DNA of 64,000 nt from Neoroseomonas soli (GTDB lineage: Bacteria > Pseudomonadota > Alphaproteobacteria > Acetobacterales > Acetobacteraceae). The notes beneath the pieces were generated by a model. It was not told the origin of the DNA, did not search any database, and saw only the letters and a program-made list of their open reading frames with translations. The stretch spans positions 1 through 64,000 of the forward strand of contig NZ_JAAEDM010000015.1 in assembly GCF_018129065.1 (NCBI RefSeq), read 5' to 3'. The position numbers were made by a program, and so were the translations under genes. Below are positions 60,155 through 64,000 of the stretch, piece after piece. Within the stretch, counting starts at the first letter, position 1, and every line of letters begins with the position of its first letter.

Positions 60155-60739
60155 ATGCCGCACCGTCGATCCATTTCAACCGCGCCTGTAGTTGTCGCTT
60201 TCCTGCTCGGGCTGAATGCGTGCGGGTCTCCAGCCGAACGGCACTTGCCGCTTGAAGCCGACGAATTCCACATTCCAAGGCCGGCCCAGACCATCACGCC
60301 AAGCCTTCGATCAATCGAACTCTACGGCGCGCGGCAATACGTGCTGCCGGCAAGCCTTGGGGGCGCTTATCGAATTGTGGAGCACCGCCAGGCCAGCGGC
60401 CTCGATCATGTCATCCTGCGCTGGCGGCCGACCAGCCTCGACAGTGTGTTCCTTCGTGGCGACAAGCCCGACACGGAGTTGCGCGAATATCAGGTCTGGA
60501 CCTTCGATTGCGCGAAGTCCTCGTGGACATTCAACGGGTTCGGCCCGTCGCTGGATCGCGCGCGTATGGCCGCGCAGGCAAATCGCGGCGCGCTCCGAGC
60601 CCGAGACGATGCGCGCGATTTGCAGGTAACGCGGGCGATCTGCGCCCGAATAGCGGCCGCCCCGGCGGCGGCGCCCGTTGAGGCCAGTTCGGAGAATGCC
60701 CGCGTCAGCCCGACCGTGCCGGTGTCGAGGGGCCGGTAA
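60155..60739 (+). CDS. Lipoprotein of unknown function
   Basis: 194 aa. Signal peptide VVVAFLLGLNAC ends in a lipobox-like LNAC. The mature part has no known domain, contains a DxxxSxWTFNGFGP segment and a disordered tail. It is an element-encoded envelope protein, possibly lysogenic-conversion-like (inference). Confidence 0.6.
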   Translation: MPHRRSISTAPVVVAFLLGLNACGSPAERHLPLEADEFHIPRPAQTITPSLRSIELYGARQYVLPASLGGAYRIVEHRQASGLDHVILRWRPTSLDSVFLRGDKPDTELREYQVWTFDCAKSSWTFNGFGPSLDRARMAAQANRGALRARDDARDLQVTRAICARIAAAPAAAPVEASSENARVSPTVPVSRGR

Positions 60740-60819
60740 TCCGCGCCGCGATCCTTCGGGCGGACAATGGCACCATGGGGCACCACAACCGCGCCGCAGT
60801 CGCCGGGGAGATTTGCGAC

Positions 60820-61149
60820 ATGGAAGTCCTCCTTATCACCGCCATCGCTCTCTGGATCATCGGCAGGGTCGCCAAAGCGCGCCGCCGCGCCCGCGCCGTG
60901 GCGGAACTGACGCGGGCCTTCGATGAGGCACATCGGGCGCTGGCCGAGCAGTCGGCGTGCATCGAGGCGGCGCGGGCGGAACTCGCCGATATGGTGAGTA
61001 CGGTCGCCGGCATGCGGGACCTGTTGCGTCGGCATGGCGGGGGTGGCGGTGATGAAGGCCGGGACGATCCTCCGCCTTCCGGCCCGCTGCCCGACCCGCT
61101 GCGCGATCTCATGGCCCGGCGGGCGAAGACCGGGGCGGGGAGGGCGTAG
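60820..61149 (+). CDS. Small membrane protein with coiled coil
   Basis: 109 aa. One N-terminal TM (VLLITAIALWIIGRVA), a coiled coil (about 25-75: ELTRAFDEAHRALAEQS), then a Gly/Pro tail. A GGGAG site supports ATG 60820 over 60775. The layout (TM, coil, disordered end) is seen in phage spanin or holin-accessory proteins, but no lysis genes are seen nearby. Confidence 0.5.
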   Translation: MEVLLITAIALWIIGRVAKARRRARAVAELTRAFDEAHRALAEQSACIEAARAELADMVSTVAGMRDLLRRHGGGGGDEGRDDPPPSGPLPDPLRDLMARRAKTGAGRA

Positions 61150-61152
61150 GCC

Positions 61153-61704
61153 ATGGCCCGACTGCCCGAGGCGGAAGGCTGGCGCTGCATCGGCGAGGTG
61201 AGATCGACCGGCCGCGCCAATCACGGAAGCAAACTTCGCCTCCCCGACGCCCCGCCGCCCGTCGCCTTCACGCTCTACGCTGCGTGCGATCCGCGAGACC
61301 TCGATTGCTTCTATGTCGGCAGCGCCGCGACCATCGGCCGGCTTCGCGAGGCTTGGCGCATCGGCCCGCGCCGGGGGCAAAGCGGTGAGCATCACACGAC
61401 CAAGCGCGGGCCGCGCATCTTCGCCGAGTGCGGACGCTTCCTGCTTTTCGAGAAGGTGGCGCGCTGCCATGCCGACCCCGGCGGGCCGACCAAGCCGGCG
61501 CTCATCGCGGAGGAATTGGAATGGCTCGCGCGGATGGATGCCGCTGGCCCCTTCCTCCTCGACAACGTGTTTGGGATGGGCGCCATCCGCGCGGGGCGCG
61601 GGCTCGACATTCGAGGGCGCCCGCTCGCCGAGCGCCGGGCTGTCAACCGGCTTCGCTCGGGCGCGACCGCCGGGCCGCCTGATCCCCGCCACACGCGCGA
61701 CTGA
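61153..61704 (+). CDS. GIY-YIG-like protein
   Basis: 183 aa. The FTLYAAC...CFYVGSA segment followed by Arg and the downstream basic block resembles the GIY...YIG core of the nuclease family, with an Arg (R69 region) where expected. The rest (FLLFEKVARCHADPG, EELEWLARMDAAG) is family-unknown. Treat as possible homing- or repair-type nuclease. Confidence 0.45.
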   Translation: MARLPEAEGWRCIGEVRSTGRANHGSKLRLPDAPPPVAFTLYAACDPRDLDCFYVGSAATIGRLREAWRIGPRRGQSGEHHTTKRGPRIFAECGRFLLFEKVARCHADPGGPTKPALIAEELEWLARMDAAGPFLLDNVFGMGAIRAGRGLDIRGRPLAERRAVNRLRSGATAGPPDPRHTRD

Positions 61705-61930
61705 CGCGCCCCGTCGCTCTCGCCGGCGCCATCCTGCTGTGCGCCGCCTGGGTCGAGCAGCCTCGGTCGCTGCCGGCGACGCCGTAGTCAGGCCGGGTGG
61801 CGCCACGGCGGCCCCGCGTGCAGCATCCGATGCGCCGCGCGCATACCGATCGTGCACCGAGAACCGCTGGCGCCAGTGGCCGCATATCGGCCAACAGACG
61901 GCGCAGCGCCCAGGAGAACCGCCGCCATGA
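61705..61930 (+). other. Short gap with a broken secreted-peptide-like frame
   Basis: One frame encodes LTRPVALAGAILLCAAWVEQ, a signal-peptide-like stretch. It has no usual start codon and stops at about 61785. Another frame continues with a plausible SCTENRWRQWPHIG tail up to 61930. It may be a frameshifted small secreted protein. Confidence 0.3.
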
Positions 61931-62437
61931 ATGAGCCGTGACGCCGTGCGCTGGCTGATACTTGGCGCCGCGGCGCTCGCCCTCTTCGTTGGCCTCGGCC
62001 TCCGGGAGCCGGCACGCATCCAGCCCATGCCGCGGGTGGTCTATGGCCCGGCCTATGCTCCGGGTGCCACCGCAGTGCCGGCCACGTCTGCCGCGTCGCC
62101 CCGCGGCGTCTGGACCGAGCCGCCCCGCTCCATGTCTGCCGAGCCGATGCGGTGCACCGCTACCGCCTGGGCCGATGGCGACACCCTGACCGTCATCTGC
62201 GGCGGATCGCAGCATCGCATCCGCGTCCGCTCCGTCGATACGGTCGAGCGCGGCGAGCCGGGATACGCGGCGGCACGAGAGGAATTGCGGCGCCGCACGC
62301 AGGGCTGCCCGCTCGTGCTGGTCCCGCACCATCGCTCCTATGACCGCATCGTCGCCGATGTGATCTGCAACGGCGTCGATGTGGGTCGGGCGATGGATGC
62401 GGCCGGCTGGTCGAAGCCGGTCGGGGCGCGGCGGTGA
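61931..62437 (+). CDS. SNase/thermonuclease-like secreted protein
   Basis: 168 aa. An N-terminal TM/signal (WLILGAAALALFVGLGL) and a Pro-rich linker lead to an SNase-like OB-fold from about residue 72 (ATAWADGDTLTV, HRIRVRSVDTVE). SYDRIVADVICNGVDVG matches the C-terminal strands. Catalytic Arg/Glu positions seem partly conserved (R98, R139). It likely acts outside or at the membrane. Confidence 0.6.
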   Translation: MSRDAVRWLILGAAALALFVGLGLREPARIQPMPRVVYGPAYAPGATAVPATSAASPRGVWTEPPRSMSAEPMRCTATAWADGDTLTVICGGSQHRIRVRSVDTVERGEPGYAAAREELRRRTQGCPLVLVPHHRSYDRIVADVICNGVDVGRAMDAAGWSKPVGARR

Positions 62438-62453
62438 CGATGCGGCCTCCGGG

Positions 62454-63038
62454 TCACAAAGGCCGGCGCGGGATGATGGCGCGCAAGACCTCCGACTGCT
62501 CGTGCGTCATGCGTTTGGCCAGCGCCGCTAGGTAGTCTCGCTCCTTTTGTAGGTCCGCAAGATAGAACCGTTGGCGCTTATCCCGTAGCCGGGCCTCGTC
62601 ACCATTCGACCGCGGCATGTGCCCGAGGGGGACGCCCGGCTGCTGATACTCGCGGAACATCTCCATGCGCTCGTGGGTCGCCGATGGGTCGTCCTCGACT
62701 TCATCGACCAGCCTCCGTTCCCGCCAGACGCCATGGACGATCCGGTTGCGCGATGTGGTCGCCCGATCCAAAGCCGCGAGCAGGTCTTCAACTTGTTCCT
62801 GCCCGGCGGGGGTCAGTGTGATTTCGGCAAGCGCCGTGAGCATCCGTCGCAGACGTTCCGATCCGCCCGCTGCGTGGAAGATCGCCCATGTGCAGTTGAA
62901 GTCGCGGATGCCAGCGAGGTTGCCGAGCAGGATCATCGCCTGGTGCTCGACCTTATCCCATTGCTCCATGAACTCGCCGAAAGCGATGAACAGCGCCTCG
63001 CGGGGCGGGTCGAAGGGCGGGTGCGGCAGAGGGTTCAC
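62454..63038 (-). CDS. HEPN-like protein of a two-gene minus-strand unit
   Basis: 194 aa. A helical domain with FGEFMEQWDKVEHQAMILLGNL at 20-41 and SRNRIVHGVW at 96-105, so R97-x4-H102 fits the RX4-6H motif of HEPN ribonuclease domains. The C-terminus is helical. It is coupled by 4 bp to a membrane coiled-coil protein upstream. HEPN proteins often work in defence or toxin systems; here that is an inference from the motif and setting. Confidence 0.5.
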   Translation of the reverse strand: MNPLPHPPFDPPREALFIAFGEFMEQWDKVEHQAMILLGNLAGIRDFNCTWAIFHAAGGSERLRRMLTALAEITLTPAGQEQVEDLLAALDRATTSRNRIVHGVWRERRLVDEVEDDPSATHERMEMFREYQQPGVPLGHMPRSNGDEARLRDKRQRFYLADLQKERDYLAALAKRMTHEQSEVLRAIIPRRPL

Positions 63039-64000
63039 GAGTTTGGTCGTTCGGCGTTGCTCGTGCCACCGCTCGGCGGACCATCCACGGGTGGCGCGTC
63101 GGTCGTGGCGTTCGAGAACGAATTGACCAAGTCATCCATGTGGGAAAGTAGGCCAAGCGCCTTCGCCGTATTCCGTTCCAGATCCTCTCGAAGCGATGCC
63201 GTCAGCCGGGCTTCGTCCGTTGCCACTCCAAGATCCTTTCGGATCGCAATGATCGCCTCGATGACAACGGGCTCGCACTTTTTGGCCGCATCCAAGATGG
63301 CGTGGGCGACCGCCGCAAGCACCTTGAAGGACTCCCCCTGAGCAGCCAGAAGCAAGTCCTGTTGGCGCATGTCTGCGGCGTCCAGGTTTCTGACGCGCTC
63401 TTGCAGCCTCTGCACCACTGGGTCGCGGGGGTCACGGATCATGGTTGGGTCTTGAAGCCAGCGCAGGTAGGTCGCCCGCTCGGAGCGCAGCCGATCAAGC
63501 CCATCCTGGAGGGTCCGCACGGCGCTGTCCTTGCCGCGCGCATAGATGCGATGCCGAATGACGACCTCGCCGCTCGCGAGGGTCAACGCGGCTTGGGCGC
63601 GATGCAGGGTCAGGAAGGTCTGGTCGCTCGCAACCGCGTAAGCCCGTGCGAGACTGGCACTTTGCTTCTTGGTCAGCGTGATGATCTGCATTTCGGACAC
63701 GTCCATGCGCGCCGCCGTGCCGAGGGCGACCAGTCGAGCCTGGAGCGTCTCTGCGGATTGCAGCAATGCCTCGCGCCTGAGATCGTAGGCTTGCGTCCGC
63801 TCGGCAGATTTCCGTTCGTGATCGAACTGCAAGCGTGCGCGATCCGCGCTGGCCTTGTTGGTCAGAAGGATGCCGAGAATGGTGGCGAAGGCAGTTACCA
63901 GCACCGTGATCAAGGCGGCGCCTGCCTCGTCGCCCTTCGTGCGAACCCAGGTCAGGATGCTGGTTCGTGCCTCTGGAAAGTGCAGCGCCAGACCCGCCGC
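63035..64000 (-). CDS. Membrane coiled-coil protein, 5' end beyond the window (partial)
   Basis: At least 321 aa. The frame stays open to the right edge (a TTG at 63911-63913 is possible but not required). A TM (ALITVLVTAFATILGILLTN) is followed by a long coiled-coil/helical domain to about residue 255 of the visible part, ending with a Pro/Ser tail. Unknown family. It is the upstream partner of the HEPN-like gene. Confidence 0.6.
   Translation of the reverse strand, partial: AAGLALHFPEARTSILTWVRTKGDEAGAALITVLVTAFATILGILLTNKASADRARLQFDHERKSAERTQAYDLRREALLQSAETLQARLVALGTAARMDVSEMQIITLTKKQSASLARAYAVASDQTFLTLHRAQAALTLASGEVVIRHRIYARGKDSAVRTLQDGLDRLRSERATYLRWLQDPTMIRDPRDPVVQRLQERVRNLDAADMRQQDLLLAAQGESFKVLAAVAHAILDAAKKCEPVVIEAIIAIRKDLGVATDEARLTASLREDLERNTAKALGLLSHMDDLVNSFSNATTDAPPVDGPPSGGTSNAERPNS

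Noticed and set aside
1-64000. CRISPR array, rRNA genes or a complete tRNA gene
   Set aside because: No regular spacer-repeat pattern and no rRNA or full cloverleaf sequence was noticed; only the 16-bp tRNA-like end at 43532.
43724-64000. Calling the element a complete prophage
   Set aside because: No terminase, portal, capsid, tail or recognisable lysis genes are visible; only the left part is in the window, so 'integrative element or satellite' is the limit.

Overview
The window comes from a high-GC (roughly 70% by eye) alphaproteobacterium. The gene order aminotransferase-hom-glpX-recJ, many 4-bp ATGA start/stop overlaps, a complete C-P lyase operon and two gamma-glutamyltransferase-family genes suggest an Acetobacteraceae/Roseomonas-like organism. 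That assignment is an inference: no rRNA gene lies in the window.

Positions 1-43.5 kb are host chromosome. In order they hold: an aminotransferase, homoserine dehydrogenase, class II fructose bisphosphatase and RecJ block; an Entner-Doudoroff pair (KDG kinase and KDPG aldolase); a CNNM/CBS membrane protein; xanthine phosphoribosyltransferase with CsaA; a gamma-glutamyltransferase, macro-domain protein and amidase; two small Tyr/Arg-rich lipoproteins; a stand-alone Lrp ligand domain; a frameshifted papain-like protease pseudogene; two orphan peptide-ABC ATPases; an RND efflux pair; a ThDP enzyme; two paralogous sensor kinases, each convergent with a response regulator; and assorted metabolic genes. 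The section ends with the phosphonate C-P lyase locus: phnGHIJKLM plus a DUF1045 gene on the minus strand, phnN convergent with them, and phnF with a second phnM paralog divergent. The phnG/phnF gap contains two clear inverted repeats, one matching the GntR operator consensus GT-N-TA-N-AC.

At about 43.53 kb an integrated element begins and runs past the right edge. Its left end carries a 16-bp stretch that reads as the 3' end of a tRNA-Asn on the minus strand, followed by a tyrosine integrase. The element encodes two proteins with AT-hook-like motifs, one an AlpA-type regulator, on either side of five 12-bp iterons. It also encodes a primase-like replication protein, a PD-(D/E)XK nuclease, two Zn-protease-motif proteins, repeated-module DNA-binding proteins, and a coupled six-gene operon that includes a MbcA/ParS-type protein. 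Further right are a uracil-DNA-glycosylase-like protein, a GIY-YIG-like protein, an SNase-like protein, and a minus-strand pair of a membrane coiled-coil protein and a HEPN-like protein. No phage structural genes are seen, so it looks like an integrative element or phage satellite with mostly unrecognised cargo. The most interesting candidates for new biology are the iteron/AT-hook module, the coupled 55.8-59.0 kb operon and the HEPN-like pair at the right edge.
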